Positions 1-6,278 of a stretch of DNA of 13,705 bases are shown here, piece by piece (within the stretch, counting starts at the first letter, position 1; every line of letters starts with the position of its first letter). The DNA is from JAWWPY01 sp964412845 (GTDB lineage Bacteria > Actinomycetota > Actinomycetes > Streptosporangiales > Streptosporangiaceae). The position numbers and the translations under genes are program-made. The stretch is taken from the NCBI GenBank assembly GCA_964412845.1, contig CAYPQM010000170.1, positions 1 through 13,705 of the forward strand, given 5' to 3'. The notes below the pieces were generated by a model, which saw only the letters and a list, made by a program, of their open reading frames with translations, made no database searches and was not told the DNA's origin.

Positions 1-69
1 GAACGCGCTGGACCACCGGGTGCCGGTGTTGCCATCGACCGCCGCCGAGGCGGGGAAGCTGGCGTTCTC
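1..69. repeat. 69-bp near-identical direct repeat, copy 1 (partner at 403-471)
   Basis: Positions 1-69 and 403-471 match at 68 of 69 bases; the only difference is c at 16 versus g at 418. They encode the same ENASFPASAAVDGNTGTRW stretch at the start of the two discoidin domains. The offset of 402 bp equals 134 codons, one domain plus linker. This is an intragenic domain duplication. The match stops abruptly at 69/471, and copy 1 may extend past the left edge. Confidence 0.9.
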
Positions 70-642
70 CAGGGAGGAGGCCGTGGCTGGGCGGCCTTGA
101 GCCACGTTGCTGCTGCCGCAACTGCTGCCGAGGGTCCCGTACACCTGGAACTCCCAGAGCGAGTACCCGTACGGGGTGGCCCGCGCCGTGCCGTACATCC
201 GCACGTAGCGGCCGGTGCCGGTGATGTTCAGCGTCTGCGTGCCACCCGTCCCGGTTGTCGTCGAGTAGATCGAGGTCCAGGTCGTCCCGTCAGCCGAGGT
301 CTGGATCTGGAACGCGGTCGGGTACGCCGTCTCCCACTGCAGGACGACCTGGCTGATCGACGCGGTCGAGCCGAGGTCAACTTCCAGCCACTGGGGGTCG
401 CTGAACGCGCTGGACCAGCGGGTGCCGGTGTTGCCATCGACCGCCGCCGAGGCGGGGAAGCTGGCGTTCTCGGTGGACGACGCGGTGGCGGTCTTGCCCT
501 GCGACAGCAGGCTCGGGGCGGCGCTGGCTCTGAGCGCCGTGGTCACCAGGAACGCGGCCACCAGGGTAAGCGTCGCGACAGCGACGACGACGACACGATG
601 GCGGGAGTGCCGCCGTGTCTGCGGATGCGGGATGGTGCTCAT
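1..642 (-). CDS. Secreted protein with tandem discoidin (F5/8 type C, CBM32-like) domains, C-terminus beyond the window
   Basis: The frame is open from ATG at 642 to the left edge (214 codons, no stop), so only the N-terminal part is visible. Residues 1-16 are basic. Residues 17-37 form a hydrophobic VVVVAVATLTLVAAFLVTT core, and a plausible signal peptidase site follows ALRASA (about 41-42). Residues about 47-169 make one complete discoidin domain, with the hallmarks AVDGNTGTRWSSAF, WLEVDLG, ISQVVLQWE, SADGTTW, YVRMYG and SLWEFQVYG. A second copy starts near 179 with SNVAQGRPATASS and is cut off. Such domains bind galactosides or other glycans and are usually appended to secreted glycoside hydrolases. 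No catalytic domain is visible, so the enzyme class is unknown. GGAGAGGA lies 7-14 nt before the ATG. Recognition of the domain is firm; the product name is not. Confidence 0.87.
   Translation of the reverse strand, partial: MSTIPHPQTRRHSRHRVVVVAVATLTLVAAFLVTTALRASAAPSLLSQGKTATASSTENASFPASAAVDGNTGTRWSSAFSDPQWLEVDLGSTASISQVVLQWETAYPTAFQIQTSADGTTWTSIYSTTTGTGGTQTLNITGTGRYVRMYGTARATPYGYSLWEFQVYGTLGSSCGSSNVAQGRPATASSLENASFPASAAVDGNTGTRWSSAF
403..471. repeat. 69-bp near-identical direct repeat, copy 2 (partner at 1-69)
   Basis: Second copy of the repeat described at 1-69. It encodes residues 58-80 of the discoidin protein, in the first domain. Confidence 0.9.
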
Positions 643-901
643 CGAGCAGTCCTCTCCAGGATGTGCGGGCACCCGAAGGATGCGGGACTGCAACTACGCC
701 CAGCCGCAGCTGCTCAGAAACCCTGTGTGGCCAGTCGCGGGTGGGTCACACGGGCATGTTTCGCCTCAGCAATGGCCGCTCCACCAGGGGACAAACTTGA
801 TATAAGGCTTATTTGATAACGTAACTTAACTGCGCGGAAACGGCTCGTCAAGGGGTGGCCGGTCATTCCATCCGGGGCCTGCCGCCCGGCGGCGGAGGCT
901 G

Positions 902-931
902 CAGGTACCCACTCATATCGTTAGGTACCTG
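902..931. repeat. 8-bp perfect inverted repeat CAGGTACC / GGTACCTG
   Basis: CAGGTACC (902-909) and GGTACCTG (924-931) are exact reverse complements separated by 14 nt. Each arm contains the palindrome GGTACC, so the arms are also direct repeats. It could be a regulator binding site for the discoidin gene or a second hairpin behind the hydrolase gene. No T-tract follows on either strand. Confidence 0.5.
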
Positions 932-944
932 ACTGTGGGTTCGG

Positions 945-971
945 AATTAAAAGGCGGGCGGCCCAGGGCCG
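945..971 (-). terminator. Probable terminator of the carbon-nitrogen hydrolase gene
   Basis: Reading the minus strand just after the stop codon at 984-982, a GC-rich hairpin CGGCCC/GGGCCG (971-959, very tight loop) is followed after 6 nt by TTTTAATT (952-945). The stem is short and the T-run brief, so this is a moderate-quality intrinsic terminator. Confidence 0.45.
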
Positions 972-981
972 GCGGTCGGGT

Positions 982-1695
982 TCAGCTCACGGTGGCACGG
1001 GCGATGGCGCCGGTCTCGGGGCCGGCCTGGGCGATGACGGCCCCATCGGACGCCCAGATGCCTGACCGGCCGGCCGCCTCAGCGTAGCCTCCGCCGGCCG
1101 AGCCGGCGAAGCTGGCCACCGCGACCCAGACCTGGTGGCCGGTGGCGACGCGGCGGGCACGCTCCTCCTGGCGGGCTGCCTCGACCGCGGACTCCAGGAC
1201 GCCGGCCAGATAGCCGTCGATGCCCAGGGCGGCGGTGTCGGACGCGTGCTGCGGGACGCCCGTGTCCTTGCAGATGGCCAGGCCGAGCCGCCAGCCGTCA
1301 ACGGCCAGCACCGCTGGCTCGCCGCCCGGGCTGAACCGGCCGGACTCAGCCTCACCCAGCCACATCTTGCGGTACGCCACGGTGGCGCCGGTGCCGTCGA
1401 TGGCCAGCATGGCGATGTGCGACTGACCCTCCTCGCCCGGTACCGGGGCGCCGGCCAGGGCCACCGATCCAGCCTCGGCGCAGGCCTCGACGATGCGCGC
1501 CAGCCGCGGATCCGCGGCTGTGATCGCCGGTGCATCCATCTCGTATCCGGTCAGCGACAGTTCGGGGAAGACGACCAGCCGGGCGGCCGCGGCGCGCACT
1601 ACCGCCGCGTGCGCCGCCGCATTCGCCGCGACGTCGTACGGCACACACAGTGGCTGGGCCACCGCTATGACAAAGGGCATGCGCATGGGGTTCAT
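982..1695 (-). CDS. Carbon-nitrogen hydrolase (nitrilase superfamily)
   Basis: A 237-aa cytoplasmic amidase or nitrilase-like enzyme hydrolysing a non-peptide C-N bond. The Glu-Lys-Cys triad is visible: E45 in VVFPELSLTGYE, K110 in VAYRKMWL, and C142 in LGLAICKDTG. The GEAESGRFSPGGEP segment (about 114-127) matches the family's G-E-x-x-F-x-P-G motif. The frame is open upstream to 1902, but that would run through the divergent dehalogenase gene. I chose ATG 1695, which follows GGGGTGAG; ATGs at 1686 and 1680 are alternatives. At 237 residues it is slightly short for the family (about 260-280), with a compact C-terminal part. It diverges from the dehalogenase-like gene across 109 bp, which suggests shared regulation. 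Substrate unknown; conserved residues make the superfamily call secure. Confidence 0.9.
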   Translation of the reverse strand: MNPMRMPFVIAVAQPLCVPYDVAANAAAHAAVVRAAAARLVVFPELSLTGYEMDAPAITAADPRLARIVEACAEAGSVALAGAPVPGEEGQSHIAMLAIDGTGATVAYRKMWLGEAESGRFSPGGEPAVLAVDGWRLGLAICKDTGVPQHASDTAALGIDGYLAGVLESAVEAARQEERARRVATGHQVWVAVASFAGSAGGGYAEAAGRSGIWASDGAVIAQAGPETGAIARATVS

Positions 1696-1804
1696 CTCAC
1701 CCCATGACCGCACCCGGGCCGGGCCCGGGGCCACGATGGTCACGATCACCGCGGGGACCCGGGGCGCCCTGGCCGCCGGGGGCCGAGACGGAAAGGACGT
1801 CGAG
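1696..1804. promoter_or_regulatory. 109-bp divergent intergenic region, hydrolase / HAD
   Basis: It separates two divergent genes, so it should carry two promoters, but no recognisable -10/-35 pair stands out. It contains a GC-rich near-palindrome at about 1711-1727 (two CCCGGG blocks around CCGGGC) and the SD GGAAAGGA (1790-1797) for the gene starting at 1805. Confidence 0.3.
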
Positions 1805-2524
1805 ATGGAGCAGGTCAAGGCATTGCTGTTCGATGTTTTCGGAACCGTGGTGGACTGGCGGAGCGGCGTTATCCGGGACGTTGCCGACATCGCCAGGAAC
1901 AAGGGAGCCGTTGTCGATGCGCCGGCCTTCGCCGATAGCTGGCGCGCGGGCTACCTGCCGTCGATGGACCAGGTTAGGCGCGGGGAACTGCCCTGGACGA
2001 AACTCGATGACCTGCACCGCCGCACGCTGGACCGGTTGCTCGTATCGTTCGGGCTGACCAGCCTGGACGACAGCGAGCGGGACTGGCTCAACGCAGCATG
2101 GCACCGGCTCGACCCGTGGCCCGACTCGGTAGCAGGTCTCCGGCGGCTGCAGGAGCGCTACGTTGTCGCTGCCTTCTCCAACGGAAACGTCTCGCTGCTG
2201 GTCGATATGGCGAAGCGGGCCGGCCTGCCGTGGGACTTCATATTCAGCGCGGAACTCTTCCGCCACTACAAGCCCGATCCGCAGACCTATCGCGGGGCTG
2301 CCGACCTGCTCGGCCTGCCGCCGCGGCACGTGATGCTGGTCGCCGCGCACAACGGCGACCTGCGCGCGGCAGCCGCCCAGGGCCTGGCCACGGCGTTCGT
2401 CCGGCGGCCCGCGGAGCTGGGCCCCCACCGGCTGGACGATCTGGAACCGGCGCAGGAGTACACCGTCGTGTCAGCCGACTTCCACGAACTCGCCGACATG
2501 CTCGGCGCCCCGCGGCCTGGGTAG
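1805..2524 (+). CDS. Type II haloacid dehalogenase-like hydrolase (HAD superfamily)
   Basis: A 239-aa protein with all four HAD motifs. Motif I is FDVFGTVVDW with nucleophile D10 and T14. Motif II is FSNGN (S125, N126). The motif III lysine is K156 in HYKPDPQTY. Motif IV is VAAHNGDL (D185). The segment FADSWRAGYLPSMDQVRRGELPW (42-64) and the ending TAFVRRPAELG are typical of the L-2-haloacid dehalogenase branch, whose members hydrolyse 2-haloalkanoic acids to hydroxy acids; many annotated relatives are untested. The usual Ser-x-Asn of motif IV in characterised L-2-haloacid dehalogenases is replaced by Ala-x-His (A180, H182), so halide substrates are not assured. The start has a good SD, GGAAAGGA, 7 nt upstream. 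It converges on the cbiG-cobJ gene with 11 bp between stop codons. Confidence 0.92.
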   Translation: MEQVKALLFDVFGTVVDWRSGVIRDVADIARNKGAVVDAPAFADSWRAGYLPSMDQVRRGELPWTKLDDLHRRTLDRLLVSFGLTSLDDSERDWLNAAWHRLDPWPDSVAGLRRLQERYVVAAFSNGNVSLLVDMAKRAGLPWDFIFSAELFRHYKPDPQTYRGAADLLGLPPRHVMLVAAHNGDLRAAAAQGLATAFVRRPAELGPHRLDDLEPAQEYTVVSADFHELADMLGAPRPG

Positions 2525-2535
2525 CTCAGCCCTGG

Positions 2536-4185
2536 CTATCCCCTCGGGGTCACCATCCGGCCCGAGACCATCCGGGTGCTGCTCGACCCGACGATGACAA
2601 TGGTCTGCATGTCCACGGCTAGCGGGTCAAGCCGGCCGATGGTGCTGAGCCGGATCTGCTGCCCGGGGCGTTCCGCATCCCGGACGAGCGCGGCCGGGGT
2701 GTCCGGTGACCGGTACTCGCCGAGGATCGCCAGCGCCGCGCCGAGCTGCCAGCCCGAGCCGCTGCCGCGCGGGTCGCAGAAGGTGACCACGAAGTCGGCC
2801 TCGGCGGCGGCCCGCACCCGGCGCGCGGTCACCTCCCATGGTGCCTGGGCGGATAGGGAAATCACCGCGTGGCCGTTCCCCAGCGGCGCTCCGAGGAGCA
2901 CCGCGGCGGCCACGCTGGCGGTGATGCCAGGCACGCCCAGCACGTCGATATCCTCGCCCGCGAGGTCAACGGCGTGCCGGGCCAGCGCGTGCGCACCGGC
3001 GTCACCGGAGCCGACGAGCGCCACCGCGCGGCCCTGCCGGGCCTCACTCACCGCCGCCCGGGCACAGGCCTCTTCCTCGCCCGGCCCGCTGGCGAGCACC
3101 CGGGTGCCGGGCCGGAGCAGATCGCGGACCTGCGCCAGCGACTCGCTGAGGCCGGCCACCACCGCAGCGCGGCGCAGTTCACCGGCGGCTCGCGGAGTGA
3201 GCAGGTCTCGCGCCCCCGGGCCGAGATCCAGCACGGCGAGCCGGCCGCGGGGCTGGACCCGGGCCACCGCCACGGTGACTGTCCCCGAGGTGCGCCCGGC
3301 GACGACCAGCTCGCGGGCCTGGCTGAGGGCAGCTGCTTCGGCCACGCCAGGCAGGTCGGCCCGGGCTGGCACCGTACGGCGCAGCTGGGGCACCCCGACG
3401 GTGGCGAGCTGCGCGGCCGGGTAGGCGGCCATCGCCCACCCGCGCTGCTGGGCGGCCTGCGCGATCACTGCCTTCCCGGTCCCGTCATCCACCGTCGCCA
3501 GGGTGGTCACGCAGGCTGGGGATAGCCCGGCCTCGGCCAGGGCGGCGTCCAGCAGAGCCAGCACGTCATCGGCGGCCACGAAGCTGCCCGCGTCCACGCC
3601 GACGATCAGCGACGGTGGGCGCAGGACCGCGGTCAGCGGATCGGCGGGGACGATCCGGTCGGTAATGAGTATCCGGTACTTCCCGGTATCGCTCACCGTG
3701 GCCGGGAGCGCGGGCAGCGGCCATGTCGCGTCGGAGTCGATCCGCACCGGCTCGCCATCGAGCAGTGCCCGGCTGACCGTCCCGACCGCGCCCTCGGTCG
3801 GCCAGCCCAGCGTGTCCAGCCCGGGCAGGCTGACCGCATCAGTGGCGGTGGTGATCACCGCGTCCGCGCCGAAGACCTGGGCGACCCTGACCGCAAGCGC
3901 GTTCGCCCCGGCCGCGTGCCCGCCAACCACCGCCACCGCGTGTCGCGCCGACTCATCGACGCACACGACAGCCGGGTCAGTCCACTTGCTGTCCAGCAGC
4001 GGGGCGATGAGCCGGACCGTCGCGCCCACGGCGAGGAAGCACACCAGCCCTTCACACTGGGCCCACGCCTGCGGCAGCGCCTGCCGGGCGGGACCGTCAT
4101 AGCTGTACGTCTGGCCGGGCCAGGCATCAGCCAGCCGGGCGGCGGCCGTCCGGCCCGACGCGGTCACCGCGATCAGGCCGATCAC
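2536..4185 (-). CDS. cobJ: Bifunctional CbiG-CobJ: cobalt-precorrin-5A hydrolase / precorrin-3B C17-methyltransferase
   Basis: A 549-aa fusion for the corrin ring-contraction stage of cobalamin synthesis. CbiG (about 1-290): the N-terminal domain has GLVCFLAVGATVRLIAPLL and the VVGGHAAGANALA signature (87-98), and the C-terminal domain covers about 192-290 (SLIVGVDAG, DGTGKAVI, PGVAEAAAL). CobJ (about 315-549): LGPGARDLLTPRA (321-333, SAM loop), VALVGSGDAG (388-397), VPGITASVAAAVLLGAPLG (418-436), APWEVTARRVRAAAEADFVV and IVGSSSTRMVSGRMVTPRG at the end. GTG 4185 has a good SD (GGGGAGA, 4198-4192), and CbiG homology begins exactly there, so the open frame upstream to 4437 is not used. Deviations: the GCxRG-type motif of CbiG_C reads GVDAGSF, and the CobJ YNPRS motif reads FCDPRGS. 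No other cob/cbi gene lies within the window. Confidence 0.9.
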   Translation of the reverse strand: MIGLIAVTASGRTAAARLADAWPGQTYSYDGPARQALPQAWAQCEGLVCFLAVGATVRLIAPLLDSKWTDPAVVCVDESARHAVAVVGGHAAGANALAVRVAQVFGADAVITTATDAVSLPGLDTLGWPTEGAVGTVSRALLDGEPVRIDSDATWPLPALPATVSDTGKYRILITDRIVPADPLTAVLRPPSLIVGVDAGSFVAADDVLALLDAALAEAGLSPACVTTLATVDDGTGKAVIAQAAQQRGWAMAAYPAAQLATVGVPQLRRTVPARADLPGVAEAAALSQARELVVAGRTSGTVTVAVARVQPRGRLAVLDLGPGARDLLTPRAAGELRRAAVVAGLSESLAQVRDLLRPGTRVLASGPGEEEACARAAVSEARQGRAVALVGSGDAGAHALARHAVDLAGEDIDVLGVPGITASVAAAVLLGAPLGNGHAVISLSAQAPWEVTARRVRAAAEADFVVTFCDPRGSGSGWQLGAALAILGEYRSPDTPAALVRDAERPGQQIRLSTIGRLDPLAVDMQTIVIVGSSSTRMVSGRMVTPRG

Positions 4186-4664
4186 CCGGGTTCTCCCCGG
4201 CCGATGGCTGGGCCGGTAACCGGCACCCAGGTCGCCCGGACCACGGAGCCGGGGGCGGTGAGCGCGGCGCGAGGCAGCGCCGTCGGCTCGGTCCCCCGGC
4301 GAGTCCGGCGTCGGGCGGCCGCCCAGTGCGCCCAGCGCCGCGTCGATGATCGCTCCCTCACGACAGTCAGCGTCCTTTCCTCGGGGGCCAGCCTCCTGGC
4401 ACCGTCGCCTACGGCAGGTCCGGCCTCCGCCGCGCATTCCCGGATGCGCCGGCCGGTCGTGTCATCCTGCCGTGGCAGGCGCGAATCACGCGTCCCGGGT
4501 GGCCGATCCGCGATAGCCAGGCGGCGCGCTCCGACATGCCCAGCGCGGGCCGGAGCACGGCCAGGAACGTCCAGGCCGGACCTGGGTGGCCCGACGCGGC
4601 ACCATCTGTCCCCGCCAAGCACTGAGACTACGACTGACAGCCCGCGAACGCCCATTCCGCTCAT
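4186..4664 (-). other. Low-confidence region upstream of cbiG-cobJ: short broken frames, possibly a decayed gene or long leader
   Basis: About 480 bp with no gene I recognise. On the minus strand, coding-like stretches switch frame: a frame from 4618 to 4409 (AWTFLAVLRPALGMSERAAW), one around 4350-4270 (IIDAALGALGGRPTPDSPGD) and one ending AALTAPGSVVRATWVPV, whose TGA overlaps the CbiG GTG as GTGA. The last frame is open from 4664 (160 codons) but has Arg/Trp-rich, noisy composition. This pattern fits a frameshifted relic better than one intact protein. The stretch includes short hairpins, for example CCTGCC-GT-GGCAGG at 4466-4479, and elements that weakly resemble a cobalamin riboswitch (see findings). 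Confidence 0.3.
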
Positions 4665-4694
4665 CGGCCTGCTGCCCTCCGGGTTATTTATCTA

Positions 4695-4723
4695 TTTATC
4701 CGATCGGGATACTCGTATATAAT
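4695..4723 (+). promoter_or_regulatory. Promoter of the FAD/NAD(P)-binding gene, predicted leaderless
   Basis: A perfect TATAAT (4718-4723) sits 7 nt before ATG 4731, with TTTATC (4695-4700) 17 nt upstream as a weak -35. The start of transcription would fall at or next to the A of the ATG, giving a leaderless mRNA. The block 4684-4727 is strikingly AT-rich for this genome. The 8-bp palindrome CCGATCGG (4700-4707) lies in the spacer and could be an operator half. Confidence 0.7.
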
Positions 4724-4730
4724 CCAAGGC

Positions 4731-6152
4731 ATGCCCGGTGTGAGCGCTCCCGAGAGCCGCGGGCCGGTCGTCGCGATCATCGGCGGAGGCGCCAGCGGCA
4801 CGCTGGCCGCCGTCCACTTGCTGCGCTCCGCGGCGGCGCGGCAGTATTCCCTGCGTATTACCCTGATCGACCGTTATGGCCGGCACGGGCTGGGCCAGGC
4901 GTACGCCACGACCCATCCGGATCACCTGCTGAATGCCCCGGCCGGCCAGATGAGCGCGCTGGCCGGTGACCCGGATCATCTGATCCGCTGGGCCGGACCG
5001 GAGGTCACCGACGGTACCGGCTTCCTCCCCCGGCAGCTCTATGGCCGCTACCTGCGCGACACGCTGTCAGCCGCGGAGCGGCACGCGCAGCCGCTGTCCT
5101 GGGTCACCCGCGTGACCTCGGATGTCGTGGCGGTCCGGCGCAACTCCGATGGCCGCCCGCTGCGCCTGGTCCTCGCTGACGGCCGCCGCATCGACGCCGA
5201 CATCGCGGTGCTGGCCACCGGCAGCCCGGCGCCCGCGCTGCCGTTCCCGGTTCCGCGCAGCCCCCGGATCATCGCCGACCCGTGGGCGCCCGGCGCGCTG
5301 GACGCCGCGGCGGACGGCAGCCCGGTCATGATCGTGGGCACCGGGCTGACCATGATCGATGTGGCCGTCGCCGTGACCAGCGGCAGCCGGCCCGCCACGG
5401 TGCACGCGGTGTCACGCCACGGGCTGCTGCCCCGCACGCACCGCGGGCCGCCACCGGCCGGCGGCAGTCCCCTCTGGCTGCCCGCCCTGGCCGACCCGGC
5501 CGGCCCGGTATCGCTCGGCGAACTGATGTGGCAGGTCCGTTGCGCCACGGCCGGCCGCCCGGGCAACTGGCAGCAGGTGATGGATGCGCTCCGGCCGTTT
5601 GTCCCTGGCCTCTGGCAACGGATGCCAGACCGGGACAAGCGGCTGTTCCTCCGCCATGTCGCCCGCTACTGGGAAGTGCACCGGCACCGTGTCCCCCCCG
5701 CGACAGCCAGCCGGATTACCGCACTCCGCGGCACCGGGCAGCTGTCCGTGCGGCCGGGCCAGGTCACCGCCGTCGACGAACAGGCCGGGCAACTGCGGGT
5801 CCGCGTCAGCCAGGGCTCCGGCACCGTCGAGCACACCGTCGGCTGGTTGATCAACGGCACCGGTGCGGCAACGGACATCACCGCTGCCGCCGATCCGCTG
5901 CTGGGTGATCTCTTCGCCCGCGGGCTGGCCCGGCCCGATCCGCTCGGGCTGGGCATCGATGCCAGCACCGACGGCAGCGTGCTTGACGCGTCTGGCACTC
6001 CCAGCAGCACCCTCTGCACGCTCGGCCCGCCGCTGCGCGGGCTATGGTACGAGACGACCGCCATCCCGGAGATCCGGGAGCAGGCCGCTGCGCTGGCCGG
6101 CCGTCTGATCGCCGGGCGCCAGGCCTGCGAGCACCCGGGCAGCGCCGCCTAG
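4731..6152 (+). CDS. FAD/NAD(P)-binding protein (NAD_binding_9-type)
   Basis: A 473-aa flavoprotein-like oxidoreductase. The N-terminus has the dinucleotide-binding VAIIGGGASGTLAA (14-27) followed by the acidic strand end ITLIDRYG (43-50). HPDHLLNAPAGQMSALAGDP (62-81) and the family's YGRYLRD follow. A second nucleotide-binding segment is VLATGSPAP (160-168), then VMIVGTGLTMIDVAV (199-213). The C-terminal LINGTGAATD and LGPPLRGLWYETTAIPEIREQA close the FAD site. No signal peptide or membrane segment; predicted cytoplasmic. Relatives are commonly annotated only as FAD/NAD(P)-binding protein, and the reaction is unknown. It converges on the monooxygenase operon, and a redox role in the same catabolic route is inferred from this neighbourhood. 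ATG 4731 is supported by the promoter spacing; the only purines upstream (AAGG) are too close for a normal SD. Confidence 0.88.
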   Translation: MPGVSAPESRGPVVAIIGGGASGTLAAVHLLRSAAARQYSLRITLIDRYGRHGLGQAYATTHPDHLLNAPAGQMSALAGDPDHLIRWAGPEVTDGTGFLPRQLYGRYLRDTLSAAERHAQPLSWVTRVTSDVVAVRRNSDGRPLRLVLADGRRIDADIAVLATGSPAPALPFPVPRSPRIIADPWAPGALDAAADGSPVMIVGTGLTMIDVAVAVTSGSRPATVHAVSRHGLLPRTHRGPPPAGGSPLWLPALADPAGPVSLGELMWQVRCATAGRPGNWQQVMDALRPFVPGLWQRMPDRDKRLFLRHVARYWEVHRHRVPPATASRITALRGTGQLSVRPGQVTAVDEQAGQLRVRVSQGSGTVEHTVGWLINGTGAATDITAAADPLLGDLFARGLARPDPLGLGIDASTDGSVLDASGTPSSTLCTLGPPLRGLWYETTAIPEIREQAAALAGRLIAGRQACEHPGSAA

Positions 6153-6268
6153 GAACGACCAGATGAGGGCGTGTCCCAGCTACCTGCCCCATTTTCCGCA
6201 CGCTCCGGCGGCACGGCTGCCGGCCCCGGCCGGCACGAGTCGAGCACGGCGAGCGGTGTGGTGGCCAT
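6149..6268 (-). CDS. 39-codon small ORF downstream of the CE1758-type monooxygenase, possible reductase remnant
   Basis: ATG 6268 lies 10 nt after the stop of the monooxygenase and has a usable SD (AGGGACG) ending 5 nt upstream. The peptide begins MATTPLAVLDSCRPGPAAV and is then low-complexity. The opening resembles the first beta-strand of a flavodoxin-fold FMN reductase (typically TxxLAVVSAGL.QPSST), a partner expected beside CE1758-family enzymes. The resemblance covers fewer than 20 residues and may be chance. The stop overlaps the FAD gene stop in one CTAG. It is either a relic or not a gene. Confidence 0.25.
   Translation of the reverse strand: MATTPLAVLDSCRPGPAAVPPERAENGAGSWDTPSSGRS
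6218..6235. terminator. GC-rich hairpin between convergent genes
   Basis: TGCCGGCC and GGCCGGCA (6218-6225 and 6228-6235) form a perfect 8-bp inverted repeat around CC. It lies between the convergent FAD gene and the monooxygenase operon, so it may act as a bidirectional terminator. No T-tract is present, and this kind of GC stem is frequent in such genomes. Confidence 0.35.
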
Positions 6269-6278
6269 AGCGGCGTCC

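Larger units (their letters stand above)
643..981. promoter_or_regulatory. Gene-free 339-bp stretch upstream of the discoidin gene
   Basis: No convincing coding frame is present; the short frames here lack actinomycete codon bias. The stretch is unusually AT-rich at about 791-830. On the minus strand this contains a TATATC hexamer (804-799) and three GTTA tetranucleotides at 5-nt spacing (830-817), a plausible promoter or activator region for the gene starting at 642. No clear -35 box was found, so the promoter is tentative. The stretch also holds an inverted repeat (902-931) and the probable terminator of the hydrolase gene (945-971). Confidence 0.45.

Noticed and set aside
97..816. Plus-strand 239-codon frame opposite the discoidin gene
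   Set aside because: It is antisense to clear discoidin domains and to the upstream gap; the protein is Arg/Gly/Ala-rich with no motif, a typical GC-rich shadow.
1696..1902. N-terminal extension of the carbon-nitrogen hydrolase
   Set aside because: The extension would cover the promoter and start of the divergent dehalogenase gene and has no nitrilase homology. ATG 1695 fits the family start.
2540..2549. CCCC-TC-GGGG hairpin at the end of cbiG-cobJ as a terminator
   Set aside because: The stem is only 4 bp with a 2-nt loop inside coding sequence and lacks a T-tract.
4412..4496. Cobalamin riboswitch called as a feature
   Set aside because: The boxes are only partly matched, two bases of the B12 box are missing and the distance to GGTGCC is too great. 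I kept it as a low-weight finding rather than an annotated RNA.
4186..4664. A 160-codon minus-strand gene translationally coupled to cbiG-cobJ through GTGA
   Set aside because: Its product is Arg/Trp-rich with no recognisable motif, codon bias favours different frames in different parts, and no SD precedes its ATG. The GTGA overlap alone is not enough.
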